From the NCBI GenBank assembly GCA_026004675.1, contig BPJP01000013.1:1-64000 (forward strand): DNA of 64,000 bases, given 5' to 3'. Numbering within the stretch: the first letter of the stretch is position 1; every line of letters begins with the position of its first letter. Positions 37,755-47,447 of this stretch are shown here, piece by piece. Both the position numbers and the translations under genes were made by a program. The notes under the pieces are model-generated. The model was not told the origin of the DNA. It ran no database searches and worked only from the letters and a program-made list of their open reading frames with translations. The stretch is from Gemmatales bacterium (lineage in GTDB: Bacteria; Planctomycetota; Planctomycetia; Gemmatales; Gemmataceae).

Positions 37755-38174
37755 ATGGGAGCGGTCGAGCAAATCGTGGAGCGGCTTGAGCGGCACCCCG
37801 AATTGGTGTACCGCGTGTCCAGTGGGACGGTTACTGTCGAGCCGCCGACCGCAGAGGGCTTCTCCGTCTCTTTGACCGAGGGAGCCGGCGCTTGGGTGGT
37901 GGCTTTCGACGGCTGGCACGAGCACTTCACTTCCGCAGACGAGGCCCTGCGCTGTTTCGCCTTCGGACTGAGCGACCGCTGCCGACTTCGAGTGCACTTA
38001 CGCGGCTCCTTCGCTTATCGCTGGGCCGTGGAGGAGAGGACTGAGGCAGGTTGGCGGGAGGTCAGCGTGACCGGGCTGCTCTTTTTCCCCTTTTGGCGAC
38101 GGCCGCGGGTGGTGTACCGCCAAAACGCCGTCCTCAGCAGCGCGGTGCCGGACCGTGGTTCCGATGAGCAATAG
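37755..38174 (+). CDS. Small orphan protein of unknown function
   Basis: A 139-residue soluble protein I do not recognise. The N-terminus is acidic (VEQIVERLERHPELVYR); the middle is aromatic and beta-like (WVVAFDGWHEHF, RCRLRVHLRGSFAYRWAVEE); and the C-terminus has a hydrophobic patch LLFFPFWRRPRVVYRQ. The ATG is preceded by repeated GGAGGCGGAGG, a strong ribosome site, which supports real expression. It stands alone in a gene-poor stretch beside the palindromic repeat and is more GC-rich than its surroundings, so a horizontally acquired or lineage-specific gene is possible. Confidence 0.6.
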   Translation: MGAVEQIVERLERHPELVYRVSSGTVTVEPPTAEGFSVSLTEGAGAWVVAFDGWHEHFTSADEALRCFAFGLSDRCRLRVHLRGSFAYRWAVEERTEAGWREVSVTGLLFFPFWRRPRVVYRQNAVLSSAVPDRGSDEQ

Positions 38175-38393
38175 GCTCGAAAGCTGACGGCGTGGGGATG
38201 CCGCGAGATATCGCCCAGGCGCGGAGGTACGATTCGCAAATGCTCCTGAAAGATGGCGCGGAGAACTGGGCGGCGATTCGCAGCTAGGTTTCCCAGATCG
38301 CCGAGGCCCTGGAAAGTGTGCCGACCGACCCGGTCAAATAGGCTGTCTAACTAACTAGCCGTTGCAATTGACGATGCTTCGGCACACGTAACC

Positions 38394-38424
38394 AAAACGC
38401 GGAGGACTGATCTTGTCCTCCGCG
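38394..38424 (-). terminator. Rho-independent terminator of the macroglobulin gene
   Basis: A perfect 10-base stem (CGCGGAGGAC with GTCCTCCGCG) and 7-base loop is followed on the minus strand by TTTTGG, 23 bases past the stop. Confidence 0.85.
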
Positions 38425-38446
38425 TCGCGTTGAAAAATGGTTCAGG

Positions 38447-41400
38447 TTATTCATCGGCGGGAGCGATATGCACCGCCAGAGGATCGACCCAGTATTTGTG
38501 GTCGGGATCATAGTAGAGATAGGCTCGGCTGGCCGGTCCACGGAACTGGCCAGGGATGCGGCAAATCAGGTCGAGGGTGACCTCGATCTTTTTGGCTCCC
38601 TTGCAATCGGGAGCGAGATCTCGCCAGTAAAGCACCAGTTCACGACCGCGAATTTCCCAGAAGCTGATCAAGCCTGGTTTGGTGCCATTGTCTCGCAAGC
38701 GTGCCATATCCTTGAGTTGTGTCATGTCTTCGGGGAGAGTGAGGCCGCCGGGCAAACCGATGATCGCCACGGTCATACCTTGCCCTTTGCCTGTGAGATT
38801 TTCAACGGTCGCGGTCAATTGCACCGTCTCGCCTTCGTTGGCTCGGTTTTTGTTCAACCGGGTCGTCAGTTTGACTGGAGCTTTGTCGGAGGTAACGGGT
38901 TTGAGTGTGCGGTAAGACCACGTCGAGGTGTAGGGGAAATTGCTCTTGGAAGTGATTTCGACGCGGACTTTGTTTTTGCCGGGTTTGAGGTGCTTGTCAG
39001 CATCCTTGAGTTCAAGCGTGATGGCCTCTTCGGCGCCGGCGGGAAAATGCTGCCTGGCGACTTCCTTATCGTCGACAAAGAGGATGAGGTCGCCCTCTTC
39101 GGCTGTCTTTTTATTAGCCTTGGCGTAGGCAATCAAAGCTTTCAAGGCGAGGATGGTCGACTGCGTGGCACCGAAGCCGCCGTAGCCGCCACGCTGCTTG
39201 CTGATCCATTGCACCGCTTTTTGGATGCAGACATTGTAGAGGTCTGGGCGTTTGGCCTTGAGCCATCCCAACAGGGCCAGCGACGTGGTCTCGATTTGCA
39301 GGCTGCGGCCACGCGAACCGGTGATGCTGGTTCGGGCGGCGTCGAGATGACCGTCGGCTTGTTGCATGTTCTTCAGCTTGTTGAGCAGAGAGATGCCCTC
39401 CTTCGTTCGACCGCGGTTGATGGCGGCGTTGGCGGCCAGCGCGATCAAGTAGGCGTCCTTCGACCGTTGGGCATTTTCAATTGTCTTGGTCAATTCCAGT
39501 TCGATATCGTCCTCCTGACTGCTTTCGGTCAACGCCCATACGATGTAGGCATTGGTAATGTCTTCGGGGGCACGCCCAAACGTATCCAGAGCTTTGGGAT
39601 TTCTCCGGAAACCGCCTTTGCCGTCCCTCCGTGACAGGAGATAGCGGACCGTGCGCTCGACCATTTTCCCGTCCACATCATAGACGCGGGCCATGTCGCG
39701 GAACTGCATCAGTCCATATGCCGTAAGCGCCTCATGAGGCGGGGCCGTCCCGCCAAACCATTCATAACCTTCGCGGTCGTTGTTGGTCGGCTTCCGACAT
39801 TCGAAAGAGACCAACTTTCGATAGCCTTGATCGAGAAGGTTCAACGCCCGGCGAGTGATTTCCGGTTTGGCCTGGTCGGTCGTGTTGAGGTAGTCAAGGA
39901 TCAACAGGTTAGGATAGTTGCTGGTGGAAGTCTGCTCGAAGCATCCATGCGGCGTTCGCAGCAGGGCTTCGAGTCCTTTCTGCAGGTCGGCAAGTGTGGA
40001 CGGATAAACCGCGACCTGGTATTTCAAGGTGCCTTTGATCCAAGTGTCGGGCAGGACGATCTCGTGTTCGGCCACCTGTTCGAGGATGTCGCTTTTCGCG
40101 CCGACCACGGGGAAACCGTCGGGCACGATGCGGAAAGCCCGCTCGATCAAGTCGCCGGGCACCTTCTGGCTTCGAGCTTCCAGTCTCAGCGTCGCATTGC
40201 CTTCCACGACAGCAGGCTGGAACCGATAGGTCCATCGCTGCCTTTGCTCGGCAGCAAGGGTGATGGAACGCTGGAGTCGGCCGCCCAACAGGTTTAATTT
40301 GTCCGCGTGAACCGACAGATTGACCGTCACTGGTTGCTCGGTGTTGTTTGTCAGCAGCACGGGAATATCGATCTTGTCAGTAGCGGTAACCTCGATCGGC
40401 GTTTTCGGTTCGACGGACAACGGCAACCTGGACTCGATAGCGGTTGTAGCGGCACCAAGCCGTCCGTCGGTGGTATGTCCGGCCACCAGCACTTGGAAGG
40501 TAGTCACCGAATCGCTTAGGTCGAAGGCCACTTCGACTTTGCCGTCTGGCATGACCAGAGCGGGATGCCAGTAGATCGTTTCGGTGAAATCCTGGCGAAC
40601 ACCGGCGCTCGAATGGTTGACGTGGGCATATTCCCGCACATAGAAAGGCTCTTTCCACTCCCTTCTCAGACGCTCGGCCTGCATAACCCGACCCGGAGCT
40701 TGAATTTCTCGAATTTCTTCTGCCTGCTTGGCATCGGCTTTATCGGCTAGCCTGGCTCGGTTCTTCCGGAGGTCGTTGCCGAAGCGGCCGGCGAATCCGG
40801 CAAGCCCCCGCCGAGCATTCTGATCCGCTGCTCGGGCGGCTCCCTCTGGGGCGGCTGGCGGCACGCCAGCCTTAGCCTCGTCTTGCAGCTTTTTCAGCTT
40901 TTCCTGTCGGGGCTGTTCCCCTTTTCCTTCACCCTTTCCGCCGATTAATCGTGCCCCTGCATCCAGCTGAGGTTGGAGTGCGAGCATGTCATCCTTCTCG
41001 TTTTGGCCCAATGCGGGTTGCTGCATTATTTGGTTCTCGAATTCCTTGGCTCGATCTGCTTTGGCATCCGGAGTTGCCCACGCAACGCGATCGAGGCGAT
41101 TCGTGTCACGCTGATTCCATTCCACGGAAATGACCAAGGCACACAAGACAATGGAGCAGACCGCCGTTGCGAAGTACGGCATCACTTTGGTTTCGTGTGC
41201 TCGCAAGGCGCCGCGAACCAGGCAGAAAATCGCCACGAGCAGCAGAGCCAGGGCGGCCAACGGAGGCAGCACGGACCGCACCTTGTCGTAGATCCGGTCA
41301 TACGACATCAATGTTGCGAGCGCTTCTTCATATTCTTTTTCGGCACGTGCCAACAGGGCATCTGTTTCCGCAACATAGCGTTCTTGATCGGCACGGGCCA

Positions 41401-44045
41401 ACTCAAGCCGCCGTTCCGCCACCATACGCTTGTCGCTGAGACTGTTCCATTTCGCCGCGAAGGTGGACTCCACTCTTTGTCTCGCGATCTCTTGCAACCG
41501 TCTTTTCTCCTCCGACAAGCCGCTGAGCACGAGGAGTCTCCTGGTATCTTCGTCAGGTGCTTGCCTTTGGTTATTGCGGAAGAATTGGCTGGGTTTTTGT
41601 TCCAGAAAGCGGCGCCAGCCTTGAGTGCCGAGCAGAAGGTCGAGAGCGGTGCGGGCGCTGGTCGTATCCGCCAGCAAGAAGTCCGCATGCTCGAGGTCCT
41701 CGGGTTTTCTGACCTCGGTGGTCAAGAGGAAGTGGGTCGGCATGGTGCGGTACGTCTTTTCGTCAGCGAGGTTGAGGACTCCCTTATCGACCACGGCCAC
41801 CATCACAATGGCTGGTTGGGCAATGTTATGCTCGTTGGTAGCGGAGAAACTGAGCTTCACGCGGTCGCCGGGGAAGTAGCGTTGTTTGTGGGGCTGGATG
41901 CCTAAATGGAGACGTTTAACGGGTTCACGGTAGACCAGGCGTTCGGCCCGTTCTTCCAGACGAACGTGGTCGTTGTCGTCGATTTCTTCGAAGACAGTGA
42001 CCCGACAGACGCCGCCGACATCGAGATTCGATTCGAGCGCGACCTCTACCATTTCGCCTTTCTTGACCACGGTTCGCTTATGGTCCAAGAGGCGGCCTCG
42101 ACAATAGGCGCCGACAAGCAGGGAGCGGTCGCGCTTCGCGCTTCGCACGAATGCGCGGATCGGTTCGTGGTTCTTGAAGACGCCTTTGGGAATGTGCAGG
42201 ACGACGCCGTCTTCTTTCACTTCGGGAAGTTGGTACGTTTCGGTAATGCCTGATGGCTCGTCGATTCTCAATCGATACGTCTGGCCGGCTTTTGGCGAAA
42301 ACCGGAAGACGCCCATGCCGTGATTCGCTTTGGGTTGCTTTGGATCGTTGAAGGTTTCGACGTTTGCCAGCACTTGTCCGTCTTTGTCGAGGACGCTCCC
42401 TTTGATCTCGGCGGGCTTGCCGATCGTAGTCTGTGCCTGGAAATAGACGCGGTTGGGCACGCCGGCCACGAGATCGCCCCCTTCGGGGAAGAACTGGATG
42501 GACAGCTTTTTCAGAACGATTGGAATGGGGCGGGAAAGCGTTTCCACAACTCCGTCGTGGAAGGCGACGGATAAGGTGCCCCGGCCATTGATCATGTTCT
42601 TGGGCAGGCGGAATTGGATGGCAACCTCGCCCCTGTCGTTGGTCTTCAATTCGATCGGCTTGTTGCTTCGATTGCCATGGGCATCATAAGAGTGGCCGTC
42701 GATCAGGACTTGAGCTTCGACTTTGATGTTGGCTGACGGTTTCCCTCCTTCGATGTGGGCCACTTTGCAAGCAGCGATCACCCTTTCTCCAGGTCCATAC
42801 GACTTACGCGTGAATTCGAGTTCTTTGTGCAGTCGGGGTTTCTGGTATTCGTTGACAATAAACTTTCGCTCTTGGGGCAGAAAGCGGTTCGCCAGTTCCT
42901 TAACGCGAAGGGTGTATTCGCCGCCGACAGCGTCAAGTGGAATGGCATAGCTTCCGGCACCGATACCTCGCACCGGTTTGTTGTCTGGCCCCAGAATAAA
43001 ACCGACTTCCCGATTGCGCTGCTGCACCAGGCGACTGATGCCCTGCCCCAACGGAATCGTGTTCCCGTTTGGCTCGACGAGTTCGTACACCAGAACGAAA
43101 TCCTCGTCCGCGGGCTGCAAGCTGAATCGTTCCAGGGTCAGGGAACGGAAATGGACCGTTTCGCCTGGCCGATACATAGGCTTGTCCGTGGCTAAATGGG
43201 TCAGGTAGACCGGCTGCCCGAGATCAAGAGTCTCCTGAAGGGTAATCGCATTACCCTTGCCCGTCTCCGCTTGCAAAACCATTGCCAGCTTTTCGCCCGG
43301 TCGCTGCGGCAAGTCCTTCGGCAAGGAGAATTCGAGTTCGCCGTTCTTGTTCGTTGGCGCGTTTTTCAATACCCCGATCGAATTCCCCTGGCGATCGCGC
43401 AACTCGACGCTGATGCGTGCGACTGCTGGCTGGCCATTCCGCTTTTGCAGTTTCAAGCGGTAGTGGTTTTCGGCTCCCGGTTCCGGCTTCTTGGGGCCGG
43501 TCAAGGTGATCTGAACCGGTTTTTTTCAACGCTTCGTCGATTGCCTTTTGCGTTTCTTGCTCTTGTTCCTGTCGCAGTTTTCGAATCTCGTTCAAAATAG
43601 CCTGAAGTTCGCGGTCGGCTGCGTTGGCTTCCTCCGCCCGCGCGACGCGTTGTTTCGTAATGTCGTCGATCTTGGCCTTTGCCTGATACATGCGGTCACG
43701 CTGTTGCGAATACAACCCCGCAGGCAGGGTCAGGCCACCGATCATGATCAATATGCCAGCTGCCACGCTCCAGCGGAGCCAGCCACGGGACAGCATGCCT
43801 TGCTTTTCCGGCAAGCCAGAAGGCATCAGCAACGTTTCTGCCGCCGGCGCCTCGAAGCGAATCTCCGGAAACGAGAGTTTCGCCGCTCGAGCCAGCTGCT
43901 CCCGTTGCTCTTGTGCTTGCCTCAGCGCCTCCTGGCACTCAGCGCACTCCGCTACGTGCTGCTCGATTTCCCGATGGTCTTCGCCTTCGAGCAGACCATA
44001 GACGAATTCGAACATGTCTTGTTGAAATAATTTGCAAGGCTTCAT
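38447..44045 (-). CDS. Zinc-finger/membrane/alpha-2-macroglobulin fusion protein (frameshifted)
   Basis: A giant envelope protein of about 1865 residues if one base is removed from an A7 run (T at 43520-43526 on the plus strand; six would join ALKK to PVQITLTGPKK). Residues 1-55 carry an anti-sigma-type zinc finger (HVAECAEC: His30, Cys34, Cys37), then one membrane helix (91-112) and a coiled coil (116-175). The alpha-2-macroglobulin part follows with MG domains (YRPGETVHFRS) and the intact thioester PHGCFEQ, then the terpenoid-like helical domain. Between MG region and thioester domain lie a coiled coil and two extra membrane helices (VLPPLAALALLLVAIFCLV; FATAVCSIVLCALVISV). Bacterial macroglobulins trap proteases covalently. 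ATG 44045 follows a GAGGAG site. As written, the second frame would need a TTG start and no signal. Confidence 0.85.
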
Positions 44046-44290
44046 GGCTGATCTCCTCAAGCCCCCGGCACAACGACCGGCGAGCGCTGGCTCTTCTCTA
44101 TCCCGAGCGGCTCAGTGCCGATGCCGCCAACGGTTTATCCACTCATCTTTATAGACGAGAGACGGTTGGGGATGGTTTGGAATTTAGCACAGAATTTGGC
44201 CCAAGATTTCCCGTTTCTGTCGTCACCTGCTTTTGCGGACTCGCTGGCGAAAAACGGTCTCGACAAAAAGGGACGATGGAGATCGCGGAC

Positions 44291-45544
44291 CTACGAAGAA
44301 GGTTGCCCTTCCGGCGTTACTTTTTTCCCCGGAATTGCTCGCAGCAATCCATCTACGATGATGCGGTCCTCGAGGGAAATGCCGCTGAAAATGACGCGCA
44401 TGCCGTCCTGTTCAAGCGGTCCTGTTTTGACGGCACGCTGTTCGACAATGTCGTCCTTGTTGACAACGAGGACGTACAACCCCTTGGGGCCTGTGCCGAT
44501 GGCCCGCTCGGGCACCAGGATCGCTTTGGGGATCTTGCCAATGGGAGCACGAATGCGAACCGACATGCCGGGAGTCAGGTCGGCAATCACGGGTTTCGAA
44601 CGGTTGGACGAACCGCCAGAGTCGTTTCCAGGCAGCACACTGGAAAAAATTCCGCGCAGTGCCAGCGTTCCTGTGCCGGTTTGGATCTTGTTGTCCGCAA
44701 AATCCAGGTGGCCGTGGAAAAGATAAGTCTCATCGCCCTCGCGTTTGAGTTGCAGTGGTATTTTGCCGCTCTCCGGCGCCTGCCGCAGTTTGGGGTTGCT
44801 CAGAATGCGTTCGAACAAATCCCGTTCACTCAGGCTGAAATCGGCGTATATCCAGGGACGATATTGATTGACGGTTGTCAAAATGGTGATATCGGCACTG
44901 ATAAGATTCTCGACATCTACGTAGCGCTTGCTGATCCGACCGTCGAAGGGAGCCTTGATGACGGTAAAGCTGAGGTTGAGTTCCGCCTGGGTCAGATTGG
45001 CCTCGGCCACTTTAATATTCGCCTCTGCCACCTTGATTTCTGCTTTGGCCAGGTCCACATTGGCTTTGGCAATCTCGTACTGACCTTTGGTATTGTCGCG
45101 GTCGGCTTCCGATCCCGCTTTTTTCCGAAACAACGCCTCGGCCCGCTCATAGTTGATCTTCGCTGTTCGTTCCTCCGCCTGCACGGCTTCCAGTTTCTTC
45201 TTTGCCGCCTTCAGTCGTTCCTTCGCTGCCAGGAGCTGAGCTTCAGCAGCTTCTTTCTTTGTCAGAAATGGCCGCTGGTCAATGACGAACAACTCCTGAC
45301 CTTTTTTCACAACGGCGCCGTCCTGGAATTTGATTTCTTTCAGATAGCCGGTCACCCGGGCGCGGATATCCACTGTTTGCATGGCCGAGGTCGTCCCCGG
45401 AAACTCCATGTATTCCGTCACGTCTCGCGTCAATGGATGGCGGACGGTAACTTTCGGAGGTGGCGGCGGCTGGTAGACATTCTTTTGACAACCGGCCAAA
45501 AGAAAAATGCTCCCCAACAGTCCGACCGGCAGACGCCCTGTCAT
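44291..45544 (-). CDS. RND/HlyD-type efflux periplasmic adaptor lipoprotein
   Basis: Membrane fusion protein (417 residues) linking an inner-membrane pump to an outer-membrane channel. It has a lipobox FLLAGC with Cys19 and a proline run (QPPPPPKVTV), then the first lipoyl half GYLKEIKFQDGAVVKKGQELFVID. A helical hairpin with heptad Ala/Lys repeats follows (about 95-190), then the second lipoyl half NLSFTVIKAPFDGRISKRYV, and a beta-barrel domain with LTPGMSVRIRAPIG and ILVPERAIG. This is AcrA/MexA order and length. The pump gene is not next to it: the macroglobulin gene lies downstream and the outer-membrane factor is divergent. Confidence 0.92.
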   Translation of the reverse strand: MTGRLPVGLLGSIFLLAGCQKNVYQPPPPPKVTVRHPLTRDVTEYMEFPGTTSAMQTVDIRARVTGYLKEIKFQDGAVVKKGQELFVIDQRPFLTKKEAAEAQLLAAKERLKAAKKKLEAVQAEERTAKINYERAEALFRKKAGSEADRDNTKGQYEIAKANVDLAKAEIKVAEANIKVAEANLTQAELNLSFTVIKAPFDGRISKRYVDVENLISADITILTTVNQYRPWIYADFSLSERDLFERILSNPKLRQAPESGKIPLQLKREGDETYLFHGHLDFADNKIQTGTGTLALRGIFSSVLPGNDSGGSSNRSKPVIADLTPGMSVRIRAPIGKIPKAILVPERAIGTGPKGLYVLVVNKDDIVEQRAVKTGPLEQDGMRVIFSGISLEDRIIVDGLLRAIPGKKVTPEGQPSS

Positions 45545-45800
45545 GAACGAGTTCCCTTGTTTACCTTCATCATCTGCTAGCGAAGTGATGCCAGCAAAAT
45601 CGCGAACTTATAAACACCTGGCCGCGGCCGACGAAACTCAATGATAGAGAGGTCGATTGCCGTTGGTCCATCAAAAGATAGCGAAAAGTCACAAAATTTG
45701 CGGATGCTGTTGGTAAATCCCGCATTGTCGATTTTAGCGGAAGAACTGGTTCATCTTTGCCGATGATGGGAAAGGAGGCCGTCCGAACCACACTTTGCCC

Positions 45801-47381
45801 ATGTCGAGATCGTGCATGCGTCGGCATTTGCGAGTTTCATTATGCTGTTGCCTGTTGTTGGCTGGCTGTACCAGTTTTCGGGAATGGTTTGGCAACGGCT
45901 TCAAGGTGGGACCCGATTATACGCCTCCGCCCGCTCCCGTGGCGTACAATTGGATCGACGCCAACGATTCGCGGGTACTGACCACGCCGACCGATTCGAG
46001 CCATTGGTGGACCGTTTTCGAAGACCCCACCTTAAATTCTCTCATTGAAAGGGCTTACGCTCAGAACTTGGATGTGCGAAGTGCCGGTGCCCGGGTACTC
46101 CAGGCACGAGCGGAATTGGGAATTGCTCGAGGGGCATTCTTTCCACAAAGGCAGCAGGCCAGCGGCAGTTTTTCGCGCAATCAAATCAGCCGAAGTGTCG
46201 CCTTCGTCGCACCGGATGCTTATTTCGATTTGTGGACTACCGGTTTCAACGTTGCGTGGGAAGTCGATGTTTGGGGGCGATTTCGGCGCTCGATTGCATC
46301 AGCCAACGCCAACTTGGATGCCTCCCAATTCGACTACGACGACGTGATCCGAACGCTGGTTGCCGACGTAGCGACCAACTACGTGCTGATCCGCATCTTC
46401 CAGGAGCGTATCGCTTTTGCCCGCCAAAGCGCCGACCTGCAGGAGCGGCTCTATCGAAAATACTTCACCAAGGAAAAGGAAGGCAGCATCGACGTTCGCA
46501 TCGTCAAATACATCGAGGCGAATTTGGAACGGACTCGGTCGTTGATTCCGCCCTTGGAGGCTGCCGCTCGCCGGGCCAACAACCAGCTTTGCATCCTCTT
46601 AGGCATTCCGCCACAAGACCTGCTCTCGATCCTTGGTGAAAGCAAGATTCCCACCGTTCCGGCCGACGTTGTGGTGGGCATCCCTGCCGATTTGGTCCGC
46701 CGTCGGCCTGATATTCGCCGGGCGGAACGCCAACTGGCCGCCCAAAGCGAGTTGATCGGTGTTGCCGAGGCGGAGTTGTATCCTGCTTTCTTCATATCCG
46801 GCACGTACAACTATCAAGCCAAGTTTTTCCCCAAGCTTTTCGGGCCGCAAAGCGTTACCGCCTCCGTGGGACCGTCGTTTCAATGGAATATCCTCAATTA
46901 TGGCCGTATCCTGAACAACGTTCGTTTGCAGGACGCGCGCTTCCAGGAACTCGTCGCCAATTATCAAAACACCGTACTCAAGGCAGCACGCGAAGTGGAA
47001 GACGCGATCATCGGCTTCCTTAAAGCGCAGGAAGAAGCGCGCGACCTCGAGAATGCTGTCAAAGCCTGGCAGGTCGTGCGCGAAAAAGAAGCCATTCGTA
47101 TCAACGAAGGGAAAGACGATCCCACCGAGATTCTCGTCGTCGAAAGATTCAAAGTCGACGACGAGCAGCGGTATGCTGTTGCCCGGGGCGATATCGCCCT
47201 CAATTTGATCCAGACGTACCGCGCGCTGGGGGGTGGTTGGCAAATCCGTCTGGCTGGCGACGTTGCTCCTGTTGGTGGCCCGATTCCCTGGTGCGAAGGG
47301 GAAATGCCCGCGGAACCGTCACCACATCCCACGACAGCGGAAATTCCGTTGCCGCCGCCGCAAAAAGTCGAAAAACGCTGA
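45801..47381 (+). CDS. NodT-family outer-membrane efflux lipoprotein (TolC-like)
   Basis: Outer-membrane channel subunit (526 residues). It has a lipoprotein signal with lipobox LLLAGC (Cys23), then VGPDYTPPPAP, the family start, and HWWTVFEDPTLNSLIERA. There are two TolC repeats with long helices: NLDVRSAGARVLQARAELG and RRPDIRRAERQLAAQSELIG (the conserved RRPDIR), each with a strand pair such as FFISGTYNYQAKFF. The C-terminal tail is proline-rich. The start is ATG 45801 or 45816; the latter still keeps the lipobox. It is transcribed away from the periplasmic adaptor with about 256 bases between them, so a shared regulatory region is likely. No RND pump gene is present in the window. Confidence 0.92.
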   Translation: MSRSCMRRHLRVSLCCCLLLAGCTSFREWFGNGFKVGPDYTPPPAPVAYNWIDANDSRVLTTPTDSSHWWTVFEDPTLNSLIERAYAQNLDVRSAGARVLQARAELGIARGAFFPQRQQASGSFSRNQISRSVAFVAPDAYFDLWTTGFNVAWEVDVWGRFRRSIASANANLDASQFDYDDVIRTLVADVATNYVLIRIFQERIAFARQSADLQERLYRKYFTKEKEGSIDVRIVKYIEANLERTRSLIPPLEAAARRANNQLCILLGIPPQDLLSILGESKIPTVPADVVVGIPADLVRRRPDIRRAERQLAAQSELIGVAEAELYPAFFISGTYNYQAKFFPKLFGPQSVTASVGPSFQWNILNYGRILNNVRLQDARFQELVANYQNTVLKAAREVEDAIIGFLKAQEEARDLENAVKAWQVVREKEAIRINEGKDDPTEILVVERFKVDDEQRYAVARGDIALNLIQTYRALGGGWQIRLAGDVAPVGGPIPWCEGEMPAEPSPHPTTAEIPLPPPQKVEKR

Positions 47382-47447
47382 GCGTGGACCAATTCTTCGA
47401 TCCGCGCTGTCGCCGTCAAACAGGTAAGACGTGCCGGCAACATTGGC

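Noticed and set aside
43251..44060. Separate 269-codon anti-sigma factor gene
   Set aside because: Its last 90 codons overlap the macroglobulin frame and look random after the A7 run, while one base less fuses the two in frame; I annotate a single gene instead, though a separate gene is not excluded.
43913..45580. 555-codon plus-strand frame opposite the efflux adaptor
   Set aside because: Antisense to the lipobox-bearing HlyD-type adaptor; no ribosome site or family signature.
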